From positions 1 through 42,223 of the forward strand of contig JAFTPT010000005.1 in NCBI GenBank assembly GCA_017463155.1: a DNA stretch of 42,223 bases, written 5' to 3'. Below are positions 26,792 to 34,153 of the stretch, piece by piece (position 1 is the first letter of the stretch; every line of letters begins with the position of its first letter). A program made the translations under genes and the position numbers. The notes below the pieces were generated by a model, which saw only the letters and a program-made list of their open reading frames with translations, was not told where the DNA came from and searched no databases. This stretch comes from Blautia sp. GTDB taxonomy: Bacteria; Bacillota; Clostridia; Lachnospirales; Lachnospiraceae.

Positions 26792-26835
26792 AAAAAAGAG
26801 ACCTTTACCACAACCCATGCTGTGGTAAAAGTCTC
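26792..26835 (-). terminator. Riboswitch terminator before the permease
   Basis: On the - strand GAGACTTTTACCACA pairs with TGTGGTAAAGGTCTC (plus 26821-26835 and 26798-26812), followed by TTTTTT. It lies 23 bases before the start codon. Its 5' arm includes the UACC that closes the aptamer, so the two structures exclude each other. Confidence 0.9.
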
Positions 26836-26917
26836 GCTGCTTCGAACAAATTCCGGGGACGAACCCGTACTGACGAAAAATGTTGCGCAAAAGCGCCAGC
26901 TACTCCCTGATACCGCT
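26824..26917 (-). promoter_or_regulatory. yybP-ykoY (Mn2+-sensing) riboswitch
   Basis: The - strand leader reads, in order, GGUA (P1), GGGAGUAGC, a small hairpin (GCGC-UUUU-GCGC), AACA, CGUCAGUACGGG..CCCCGG, UUGUU, GCAGC, GAGAC and UUUUACC. This matches the known yybP-ykoY class segment by segment (GGGGAGUAGC, CGUCAAU.CG..., CCGG, ...UGUU, AGC, AAGACC), including the two metal-binding loops. The transcript probably starts a few bases upstream. Metal binding should stabilise P1 and prevent the terminator, so expression turns on with Mn2+. Confidence 0.9.
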
Positions 26918-26921
26918 AAAA

Positions 26922-26950
26922 AATATAACACAACAGACCATCCCCGTCAA
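26922..26950 (-). promoter_or_regulatory. Promoter of the Mn2+ riboswitch/permease unit
   Basis: On the - strand TTGACG (26945-26950), 17 bases, TATATT (26922-26927). Transcription would begin just before the riboswitch. Confidence 0.8.
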
Positions 26951-26999
26951 GACGGATTCCAATATAATGGAATATCGCTCACAGTTTAAAGTGTGGGAT

Positions 27000-27690
27000 A
27001 GGAAGGACGGACGCGGCCGAGGAGCGAAGATCTCTCTGCCCGCAAGGCCCCGGGCAACGGCTCGATGAACTAAGATCCAACTTCAACTTACAAAACGCTC
27101 AGCATGAGGCTTCGCGTTTTGAGTTTACGTAGGATCTGGATTTCATCTCGCCTAAGAGCGCCCTCAAAAGCCCTTGCTTGGAAGAGAGAATCTTTGCCCT
27201 CCCGGCCGCTGTCTCGTCCTGCCTCCACGAAAGCTTAATCGGTTCGCTCATAAGGTGTCGCAGCTCGAGACCAAAGCTATTTAGCAAGTGGAACGCTGCG
27301 CGTTCCAGGCCGTACGGAGAAGCGGCCCTCGTTCGGTTCCTTTCGTTTGCATTCTGGAACGCGCAGCGTTCCACTTGCCAGATAGCCCTGGCCGACAGCT
27401 GAGATCCCGAGCGAGCGCCGCCTGCCGCGTTGGGGGCGGATGCAGAGATATGCTGGCTGTGTAGGGCCGCTTCGCAGTCGACGCCCGGGATCGCGAGCAT
27501 AGCTTTATGCGCGGAGGCAGTCTTGGAACTCACAATCGCAGCACATTTCAGTACACTGGCATTTGTTCCAAGACTTTGCCGGGAGCGCATGATCATCAGC
27601 GGCGCAGCGATCCCAAGGAGACAAGCGTGGCCCGGCAGCCACATATCTCGTATATCCATCCCCCAAGCGGCATGCAAGCGAGCCCCCATA
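27000..27690 (-). ncRNA. Candidate large structured non-coding RNA (about 0.65 kb)
   Basis: No convincing gene lies between 26951 and 27764, yet the stretch is full of long helices. Perfect 25-bp arms at 27284-27308 and 27354-27378, extended by GCTAT/ATAGC across a 3x3 loop. An 11-bp pair at 27519-27529/27565-27575. GATCCCG/CGGGATC at 27403/27485. GCCGGG/CCCGGC at 27578/27631. GTCTCG..CTGC/GCAG..CGAGAC at 27211/27260. AGATCC/GGATCT enclosing CAAAACGC/GCGTTTTG at 27073-27137. GGCTCG (27059-27064) can pair with CGAGCC (27679-27684), closing the whole. A strong promoter (27690-27717) fires leftward into it. Size and style recall ROOL or GOLLD RNAs, but I cannot confirm a class. The open frames inside it look like chance frames. 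Confidence 0.6.
27284..27378. repeat. Perfect 25-bp inverted repeat inside the structured stretch
   Basis: 27284-27308 is the exact reverse complement of 27354-27378, with a 45-base loop. Each arm is itself nearly palindromic (GGAACGC-GCA-GCGTTCC), and the loop holds a further GGCCG/CGGCC pair. It is the longest helix in the window. Confidence 0.9.
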
Positions 27691-27717
27691 TAATAGATAT
27701 GTTTTCATTTTTGTCAA
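27690..27717 (-). promoter_or_regulatory. Promoter reading into the structured stretch
   Basis: On the - strand TTGACA (27712-27717), 16 bases, TATTAT (27690-27695). The first transcribed bases would be GGGGGCTCGC. It overlaps the opposing DUF1638 promoter. Confidence 0.65.
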
Positions 27718-27730
27718 AATCTGTTACAAT
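27702..27730 (+). promoter_or_regulatory. Promoter of the DUF1638 gene
   Basis: TTTTCA (27702-27707), 17 bases, extended -10 TGTTACAAT ending at 27730; 34 bases before the start codon. Confidence 0.55.
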
Positions 27731-27764
27731 GGTTCGTGATGTTTTTAAAGTGGAGGAGTTTTGT

Positions 27765-28424
27765 ATGAATGCAGTGATCCTTTCCTGCACCACCTTGCAG
27801 GATTATGTGCATGCCGCGCAGGTGGCGTGTCATACGTCTTTTCCGGTCGTGTGGCTGGACCGGTTTTATCATGTGGAGCCGCAGAGAATGCGGCAGCACA
27901 TCCTGGATACGATGGAGACGCTTCCGGAGGAGGTGGATACGGTCCTGGTGGCGATGGGCTTCTGCGGCGGCTCGTGGCAGGATGTCGTTTGTACACGGAA
28001 GGTGGTCATCCCGCGGGTGGATGATTGTGTGTCGCTGGTCATGACGACGTCGGAGGAGCTGAACCCCTGCACCAAGGAGATGGGGCATATGTATGTCTTC
28101 GGCGACGGGGACGAGGGTGGTTTTTCCATCGGAGGGATCTACGAAGGCCTGGTCAGGGAGCACGGGGAGGAGACGGCGGAGATCGTTTTTGATATGATGT
28201 TCGAGAACTACCGGAATGTGGACATCGTCGACACGGGTCTCTATGACTGCTATGATCCGGCGTTCGTCGAAAAGGTTCAGAAGGATGCGGACCGCATCCA
28301 CGCGGATCTTGATTTTGTTCCGGGCAGCAACCTGCTGCTGGAGAAGCTTGTCTCCGGGCGCTGGGACGAGCAGTTCGTGGTCGTCGAGCCGGGGACTAAC
28401 ATTACCCAGGGAACCTTTTTTTAA
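27765..28424 (+). CDS. DUF1638 family protein
   Basis: 219 residues of the DUF1638 type: ILSCTTLQDYV at the start, then VDTVLVAMGFCGGSW (about 65-79), IPRVDDCVSLVM, MYVFGDGDEGG-like lines, the YDCYDPAFVEKVQKDADRI helix, and VPGSNLLLEKLVSGRWDEQFVVVEPG at the end. Conserved Cys and Asp/His residues suggest metal binding. Families of this type are found, as I recall, beside MttB-type corrinoid methyltransferases, which would fit the B12 theme, but no methyltransferase is in the window. ATG 27765 follows GGAGGAG; the frame is open further back but that part is the promoter. Probably cotranscribed with the SNF transporter 69 bases on. Confidence 0.8.
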   Translation: MNAVILSCTTLQDYVHAAQVACHTSFPVVWLDRFYHVEPQRMRQHILDTMETLPEEVDTVLVAMGFCGGSWQDVVCTRKVVIPRVDDCVSLVMTTSEELNPCTKEMGHMYVFGDGDEGGFSIGGIYEGLVREHGEETAEIVFDMMFENYRNVDIVDTGLYDCYDPAFVEKVQKDADRIHADLDFVPGSNLLLEKLVSGRWDEQFVVVEPGTNITQGTFF

Positions 28425-28493
28425 CGTCGGGATCAACAGAAACACGTTTGCGACTCACGCGACTCAGAGAGAAGATGGAGAGAACGATAGAAT

Positions 28494-29855
28494 ATGAATA
28501 ACAGAGATAAATTCGGGTCAAGAATAGGCTTTATTCTGGTGAGTGCCGGCTGTGCTATCGGTATCGGGAACGTCTGGCGTTTTCCTTATGTGGCGGGAGA
28601 AAACGGCGGCGGGATCTTTGTCCTGTTTTACCTGCTGTTCCTGGTGATCATGGGGATCCCGGTCATGACGATGGAGTTTGCGGTGGGCCGCGCCTCCGGC
28701 AAGAGTGCGATGCAGGCCTTCCGGCAGCTGGAGAAGCCCGGCAGCAGGTGGCATATCCACGGATATCTGTGCCTGGCAGGCAACGTCGTGCTGATGATGT
28801 ATTACACGACGGTCTCCGGCTGGATGGTCAACTATTTTGTCAAGTTCCTGTCCGGTAGCTTTACGCCGGGGATGACGCCGAAGGACGTGGACGGCGTGTT
28901 CCAGGCGTTGATGGCGAATCCCGGGGAGATGGCCTTCTGGATGGCCGTGACGGTCATCGTCGGCTTCCTCGTCTGCAGTCTCGGCGTGCAGAACGGGCTG
29001 GAGCGGATCACCAAGGTGATGATGAGCGCGCTGCTGATCCTGATCGTGGTGCTGGCGGTCCACTCCTTTACCTTGGAGGGCGCCGGGGAGGGGATCTCGT
29101 TCTTTTTGCTTCCGAGCCTTTCAAAGGCCCGCGAGCAGGGGCTCGGCCATGTGATCATGGCGGCCATGAACCAGAGCTTTTTTACCCTGAGCCTTGGCAT
29201 CGGCTCCATGGAGATCTTCGGCAGCTATATCGGCAAGGACAAGACCCTGGGAGGAGAAGCGCTCCAGATCGCCGGGCTGGATACCTTTGTGGCCCTGATG
29301 TCCGGACTGATCATCTTCCCGGCCTGCTACGCGTACGGCGTGAAAACGACCCAGGGACCGCCCCTGATCTTTGTGACGCTTCCGAATGTGTTTGCCAACA
29401 TGACGGGCGGCAGGATCTGGGGAGCTTTGTTCTTCCTGTTTATGTCCTTTGCCAGCTTTTCCACGGTCATCGCGGTCTTTGAAAACGTGATCGCCTGCAG
29501 CATGGATGCCTTCGGCTGGAAGCGGAAAAAAGCCTCGCTCATCGGCTGCGTGTTCCTGCTGATCGCCGGCCTGCCCTGTGTGCTGGGCTTTAATGTCTGG
29601 TCGGGGCTGCGTTTCCCGGGGATCGGGAACGTGCTGGATTTTGAGGATTTTCTGGTCAGCAATCTGCTGCTGCCCGTCGGATCGCTTTTGTTCCTGCTTT
29701 TCTGCGTGTCCAGGTGGGGCTGGGGCTTTGACAGGTACCTTACGGAAGCCAACACGGGGGAGGGCTTCCGGATCCCGGCCGGGTTCAAGCCCTATTTCCG
29801 CTACGTGCTGCCTGTGCTGATCCTGATCATTCTGGTGCAGGGACTTCTGGGGTGA
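28494..29855 (+). CDS. SNF/NSS-family sodium-dependent transporter
   Basis: 453 residues with the LeuT-type fold, about 11-12 membrane segments. Signatures: RIGFILVSAGCAIGIGNVWRFPY (TM1 with the unwound GxGNxWRFPY), NGGGIFVLFYLLFLVIMGIP (TM2), Q-type SFFTLSLGIGSMEIFGSYI (TM6 region), and FASFSTVIAVFENVIACSMDA near TM8. Members import amino acids or amines with Na+. The neighbour DUF1638 could point to a methylated amine substrate, which is only inference. The nearest purine-rich site (GGAG) is far from the ATG, so initiation may be weak. Confidence 0.92.
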   Translation: MNNRDKFGSRIGFILVSAGCAIGIGNVWRFPYVAGENGGGIFVLFYLLFLVIMGIPVMTMEFAVGRASGKSAMQAFRQLEKPGSRWHIHGYLCLAGNVVLMMYYTTVSGWMVNYFVKFLSGSFTPGMTPKDVDGVFQALMANPGEMAFWMAVTVIVGFLVCSLGVQNGLERITKVMMSALLILIVVLAVHSFTLEGAGEGISFFLLPSLSKAREQGLGHVIMAAMNQSFFTLSLGIGSMEIFGSYIGKDKTLGGEALQIAGLDTFVALMSGLIIFPACYAYGVKTTQGPPLIFVTLPNVFANMTGGRIWGALFFLFMSFASFSTVIAVFENVIACSMDAFGWKRKKASLIGCVFLLIAGLPCVLGFNVWSGLRFPGIGNVLDFEDFLVSNLLLPVGSLLFLLFCVSRWGWGFDRYLTEANTGEGFRIPAGFKPYFRYVLPVLILIILVQGLLG

Positions 29856-29880
29856 CCGCGGGATTCCAAAGATTCGCAGG

Positions 29881-29909
29881 TTGTGTTTTGAACCGGGATA
29901 TGCTATGAT
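29881..29909 (+). promoter_or_regulatory. prfB promoter
   Basis: TTGTGT (29881-29886), 17 bases, TATGAT (29904-29909), with an extended TGC just before it. Confidence 0.7.
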
Positions 29910-29957
29910 TGTACGCGGTATATATTGCCGCCTAATTTACAGAAAGAAGGTGAAGCT

Positions 29958-31083
29958 ATGGTTGAATTAGATCAGTTCAAGTCGATTCTTGCGACGTATA
30001 CCGAACCATTAGTGGAAGTGAGGGATTCACTTTGACCTCGCTAACAAAGCGCAGAGGGTAGAAGAACTGGAACGGGAGATGGAAGCGCCCAATTTCTGGG
30101 ACGATGCCGAAGCCTCCCAGAAAAAAATGAAGGAACTCAGTGCCCTGAAGGACGACATCAACACCTACCGGAGTCTGGAAAGCCAGATGGAGGATATGGA
30201 GACGATGATCGAGATGGGCTATGAAGAGAATGATCCGTCGATCATTCCCGAGATCCAGGAGATGCTGGATCAGTTCCGGTCCGATTTTGATGCGATCCGC
30301 GTCAAGACGCTGCTTTCCGGCGAGTACGACAGCGAGAACGCCATCGTCAAGCTGAACGCGGGTGCCGGCGGCACGGAGGCCTGTGACTGGTGCGGCATGC
30401 TGTACAGGATGTACACACGCTGGGCCGAGCGGAAGGGCTACCAGCTGGAGGTGCTGGATTACCTGGACGGCGATGAGGCGGGCGTCAAGTCCGTGACCTT
30501 CCAGGTGAACGGGACCAACGCCTACGGCTATCTCAAGTCCGAAAAGGGCGTGCATCGTCTTGTCAGGATCTCACCGTTCAACGCGGCCGGCAAACGGCAG
30601 ACCTCCTTTGTATCCTGCGATGTCATGCCGGATATCGAGAAGGACCTGGATGTGGAGATCAACGATGATGATATCCGCATCGATACCTATCGAAGCAGCG
30701 GCGCCGGCGGGCAGCATATCAACAAGACCTCCTCGGCGATCCGGATCACGCATTTCCCCACGGGGATCGTGGTACAGTGCCAGAACGAGCGTTCCCAGCA
30801 CCAGAACAAGGACAAGGCCATGCAGATGCTGAAGGCCAAGCTGTTCATGCTCAAGCAGGAGGAAGCCGAGGCCAAGCTTTCGGGCATCCGCGGCGAGGTG
30901 ACGGACATCGGCTGGGGGCACCAGATCCGGTCCTACGTCATGCAGCCCTACACGATGGTCAAGGATCTTCGGACCAACGAGGAGACCGGCAACGTAGACG
31001 CCGTGATGGATGGAAGCATCGACCTGTTTATCAATGCGTATCTGAAATGGATGGCCCTGCAGAAAAAGAATCTGCAGCAATGA
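29958..31083 (+). CDS. prfB: Peptide chain release factor 2, with programmed +1 frameshift
   Basis: Joined as 29958-30032 plus 30034-31083, 374 aa. ATG 29958 reads 25 codons to CTT, then an in-frame TGA (30033-30035). Skipping one T gives CTT-GAC and continues into DLANKAQRVEELEREMEAPNFWDD, the normal RF2 continuation. The site CTTTGAC is the known autoregulatory signal: RF2 shortage slows termination at its own UGA and favours the shift. GAGGG (30020-30024) before it can act as the stimulating Shine-Dalgarno. Further on: SPFNAAGKRQTSF (stop-codon recognition SPF), and GGQHINKTSSAIR (peptidyl hydrolysis GGQ). Simple ORF calling from 30079 misses the first 40 residues. Confidence 0.97.
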
Positions 31084-31101
31084 CCAGGCATGGCATTTTG
31101 T

Positions 31102-31133
31102 GACAAAGAATAAGCTTGCGCCTGTTCTTTGTC
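31102..31133. repeat. Hairpin after prfB
   Basis: GACAAAGAA (31102-31110) pairs with TTCTTTGTC (31125-31133), 19 bases after prfB. No clear T-run, so it may be a weak terminator. Confidence 0.55.
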
Positions 31134-31208
31134 TGTGATAACATTACCCTCGTAAGCAGAGTTTTGTCTTTGCGGGACGGACATCTTCCGGACGATCGGG
31201 GGTAGAGG

Positions 31209-31661
31209 ATGGAAAACAAAAACGAACAAAAGATCTACTATGTCGTAAGGGAGCGAGCGGTGCCGGAAGTTCTTCTGAAAGTCGTTGAGGCTAAGAAGCT
31301 TCTGGATTCCGGAAAGGTTCTGACTGTGCAGGAAGCAGCGGAGCAGACCGGGATCAGCCGCAGCTCCTTTTATAAGTATAAGGATGATATTTTTCCTTTC
31401 CATGACGAGACAAAGGGGAAAAAGGTCACGTTCGTCATGACGCTTTCGGACGCGCCGGGCCTGCTTTCCCTGATCTTTACGACCATTGCGCAATGTGACG
31501 GAAATATTCTGACAGCGCACCAGAGTGTCCCGATCAACGGGGTCGCGACACTTTCGCTGACAGTGGAGATACTGCCCGGAAAGGGCGATGCAGCACAGAT
31601 GATGAACAAGCTTGAAAAGATCGACCGTGTACAGTATCTGAAGGTACAGGGGAGCGACTGA
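31209..31661 (+). CDS. ACT-domain regulatory protein (UPF0735/PheB type)
   Basis: 150 residues. An N-terminal HTH-like part (EAAEQTGISRSSFYKYKDDIF, about 38-58) precedes an ACT domain (VTFVMTLSDAPGLLSLIFTTIAQCDGNILTAHQSVPINGVATLSL), which usually senses an amino acid. The family is normally encoded beside homoserine dehydrogenase and threonine genes. Here it leads an ACT - apgM-like - aspartokinase row with gaps of 16 and 4 bases, so a role in sensing threonine or another aspartate-family amino acid is likely. GGGGGTAGAGG precedes the ATG closely. Confidence 0.88.
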   Translation: MENKNEQKIYYVVRERAVPEVLLKVVEAKKLLDSGKVLTVQEAAEQTGISRSSFYKYKDDIFPFHDETKGKKVTFVMTLSDAPGLLSLIFTTIAQCDGNILTAHQSVPINGVATLSLTVEILPGKGDAAQMMNKLEKIDRVQYLKVQGSD

Positions 31662-31677
31662 GGAGAGGACGAGAAGG

Positions 31678-32889
31678 ATGAAATATGTGATCATACTCGG
31701 AGACGGCATGGCTGACTGGCCCCTGGAGCAGCTGGGCGGGGAGACGCCGCTTTCCTACGCAAAAACGCCCGCGATGGACGAGCTGGCGCGCATGTCGGAG
31801 ATCGGCATGGTGGCGACGATCCCGGAGGGCATGTCGCCGGGCAGCGATACGGCCAATCTGTCCGTGCTGGGCTACGATCCGAAAAAATACTATACGGGCC
31901 GTTCACCCCTGGAAGCGCTGAGCATCGGCGCGGACATGAAGGAGACGGACGTGGTCTTCCGCTGCAACATCGTGACGCTCACGGAGGATGGCGGCAGCTA
32001 TGAGGAGCAGACGATCCTCGACCACAGCTCTGACGAGATCAGCACCGAGGATGCGGCCGTGCTTCTCCGGGCCGTGACGGACCAGCTGACCGAGGAGGGC
32101 TACCGTTTCTTTGTGGGGACGAGCTACCGTCACTGCATGATCTGGGACAACGGCAAGGTCCTCGAGCTTACGCCGCCCCACGACGTGCTGACCCGCAAGA
32201 TCAAGGAATATCTTCCGGAGGATCCGGTGCTTCGCCGTATCCAGGAAAAGAGCTACGAGATCCTGAAGGACCATCCGCTCAATCTGGAGCGGAAGAAAAA
32301 CGGCCTGAACCCGGCCAACAGCTTCTGGTTCTGGGGGGCCGGGACCAAGCCCGTGCTGACCTCCTTTGAGGGGCAGTATCACAAGAAGGGCGCCATGATC
32401 TCGGCGGTGGATCTTCTGAAGGGGATCGCCGTGGGCGCCGGGATGGACCGGATCATCGTCGAGGGAGCCAACGGAGGCCTCCACACCAACTATGAAGGCA
32501 AGGCGGAGGCGGCGGTGGACGCCCTTGTGAAGAAAGGCTATGATTTTGTCTATGTGCACGTGGAGGGCCCGGATGAGATGGGCCACCAGGGCAGCATCGA
32601 AAAAAAGGTACAGTCCATCGAGTTCCTGGACCAGCGGCTGATCCGTCTGGTAAAGGAAGGCCTGGACCGTTCCGGGGAGGACTACCGGATGCTGATCCTG
32701 CCGGATCACCCGACGCCGATCAAGGTGCGTACCCATGTGGCGGAGCCCGTGCCGTACCTTCTGTATGACAGCACCGCTCCCCAGGCGCATACCTGGCATT
32801 ATAACGAGAAGGAAGCGGCGGAAGGCGGCTGTTCGGTCGCCCACGGCTGGGACATGATGACCTACCTTCTGACGGGAGAGAAAAGATAA
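31678..32889 (+). CDS. Archaeal-type cofactor-independent phosphoglycerate mutase homologue
   Basis: 403 residues of the alkaline-phosphatase superfamily, ApgM type: ILGDGMADWPLEQLGG (metal Asp near residue 9), MSPGSDTANLSVLGYDP (nucleophile Ser region, about 58-75), GRSPLEA, FWFWGAGTKP (about 215), VHVEGPDEMGHQG (metal His/Asp, about 295) and LPDHPTPIKVRTHVAEPVP. In Clostridia homologues placed with thr/ask genes have been annotated as a predicted functional analogue of homoserine kinase. Here it lies between an ACT protein and aspartokinase, 4 bases before the latter, which supports that reading over glycolysis. Confidence 0.9.
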   Translation: MKYVIILGDGMADWPLEQLGGETPLSYAKTPAMDELARMSEIGMVATIPEGMSPGSDTANLSVLGYDPKKYYTGRSPLEALSIGADMKETDVVFRCNIVTLTEDGGSYEEQTILDHSSDEISTEDAAVLLRAVTDQLTEEGYRFFVGTSYRHCMIWDNGKVLELTPPHDVLTRKIKEYLPEDPVLRRIQEKSYEILKDHPLNLERKKNGLNPANSFWFWGAGTKPVLTSFEGQYHKKGAMISAVDLLKGIAVGAGMDRIIVEGANGGLHTNYEGKAEAAVDALVKKGYDFVYVHVEGPDEMGHQGSIEKKVQSIEFLDQRLIRLVKEGLDRSGEDYRMLILPDHPTPIKVRTHVAEPVPYLLYDSTAPQAHTWHYNEKEAAEGGCSVAHGWDMMTYLLTGEKR

Positions 32890-32893
32890 GAGT

Positions 32894-34102
32894 ATGCTGA
32901 TCGTAAAAAAATTCGGCGGGACCTCCGTCGCGAACAAGGAACGGATCTTTCATGTGGCCGAGCGCTGCATCCAGGATTACAAAAACGGGGACGATGTGGT
33001 GGTGGTCCTGTCCGCCATGGGCAAATACACCGATGAGCTGATCGACATGGCCCACGACATCAATGAACGTCCCTCCAAACGGGAGATGGACATGCTGCTG
33101 ACCATCGGCGAGCAGATGTCGGTGGCGCTGATGGCCATGGCCATGGAAAAGCTTTCGATCCCGGCAGTGTCGCTGAATGCCTTCCAGGTGAGCATGCACA
33201 CCACGAGCGCCCATTCGAACGCGCGTCTCAAGAGGATCGATACGGAGAGGATAAGGCGGGAGCTTGAGAACCGCAAGATCGTCATCGTCACCGGATTCCA
33301 GGGCGTCAACAAATATGATGATTTTACGACGCTGGGACGGGGCGGCTCCGACACCACGGCCGTGGCGCTGGCGGCGGCCCTGCACGCGGACGCCTGCGAG
33401 ATCTACACGGACGTGGACGGGATCTATACGGCGGATCCAAGGCTGGTGCCGAACGCGAAAAAGCTGACCGAGATCACCTATGACGAGATGCTGGATCTCG
33501 CGACGCTGGGCGCGGGCGTCCTGCACAACCGCTCGGTGGAGATGGCCAAAAAATACGGCGTTCCGCTGGTGGTGCGTTCGAGCCTTAATGATAGCGAAGG
33601 TACGGTTGTGAAGGAGGAGGTTTCTGTGGAAAGAATGCTGATCAGCGGTGTGGCGCTGGATACGGACGCGGTGAGGATCGCGGTGATCGGACTCAAGGAT
33701 GTGCCGGGTATGGCGTTCCGCCTTTTTGACATCCTGGCCAAAAAGAATATCAACGTGGACGTGATCCTGCAGTCCATCGGCCGGAACGGGACCAAGGATA
33801 TTTCCTTTACGGTCGCGGACACGGTCCTCGACGAGGCGGTGGCCCTTCTGGAGGCGAACCAGAATCGTCTGGGCTACAAGGAGCTGCATGCGGACCGGAA
33901 CATTGCCAAGCTGTCCATTGTCGGCGCCGGCATGATGAGCAATCCCGGCGTGGCGGCCAAGATGTTCGAATCGCTTTACAACGAAAATGTGAATATCAAC
34001 ATGATCTCGACCTCCGAGATCCGTGTGACCGTCCTGATCAACGAGAAGGACGGCGTCCGCGCGATGAACGCGGTCCATGATGCGTTTAATCTGGCTGACT
34101 GA
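32894..34102 (+). CDS. lysC: Aspartate kinase with two ACT domains
   Basis: 402 residues, first step of the aspartate family. Visible: KKFGGTSVAN (residues 5-14), LTIGEQMSVALM, GFQGVN..TTLGRGGSDTTAVALAAALHADACEIYTDVDGIYTADPR (about 135-185), EMLDLATLGAGVLHNRSVEMAKK, and two ACT domains from about 255 (VRIAVIGLKDVPGMAFRLF and LSIVGAGMMSNPGVAAKMFE). The end of the kinase domain carries AAGGAGGAGG (33611-33620) followed by in-frame GTG 33626 and ATG 33635, so a separate ACT-only beta subunit of about 158 residues is likely, as in B. subtilis LysC. Stop at 34102; DUF975 follows. Confidence 0.95.
   Translation: MLIVKKFGGTSVANKERIFHVAERCIQDYKNGDDVVVVLSAMGKYTDELIDMAHDINERPSKREMDMLLTIGEQMSVALMAMAMEKLSIPAVSLNAFQVSMHTTSAHSNARLKRIDTERIRRELENRKIVIVTGFQGVNKYDDFTTLGRGGSDTTAVALAAALHADACEIYTDVDGIYTADPRLVPNAKKLTEITYDEMLDLATLGAGVLHNRSVEMAKKYGVPLVVRSSLNDSEGTVVKEEVSVERMLISGVALDTDAVRIAVIGLKDVPGMAFRLFDILAKKNINVDVILQSIGRNGTKDISFTVADTVLDEAVALLEANQNRLGYKELHADRNIAKLSIVGAGMMSNPGVAAKMFESLYNENVNINMISTSEIRVTVLINEKDGVRAMNAVHDAFNLAD
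33611..33637 (+). promoter_or_regulatory. Internal ribosome binding site for the lysC beta subunit
   Basis: AAGGAGGAGG is followed 5 bases later by in-frame GTG 33626 (and ATG 33635), exactly at the junction of kinase and ACT domains. Confidence 0.7.
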
Positions 34103-34153
34103 CAGATGATCCGATATGCTTGCAGGAGCTGACAGGAAAGAGGTGAAACTTGC

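Noticed and set aside
26770-26931. Upstream extension of the permease gene
   Set aside because: It coincides with the Mn2+ riboswitch and terminator.
27099-27689. A 196-codon frame on the - strand in the structured stretch
   Set aside because: No domain, no ribosome site, and odd composition. It covers the inverted repeats, so paired RNA explains the region better.
27507-27764. Upstream extension of the DUF1638 frame
   Set aside because: It would run through both promoters and the structured stretch; ATG 27765 has a good ribosome site and begins the domain.
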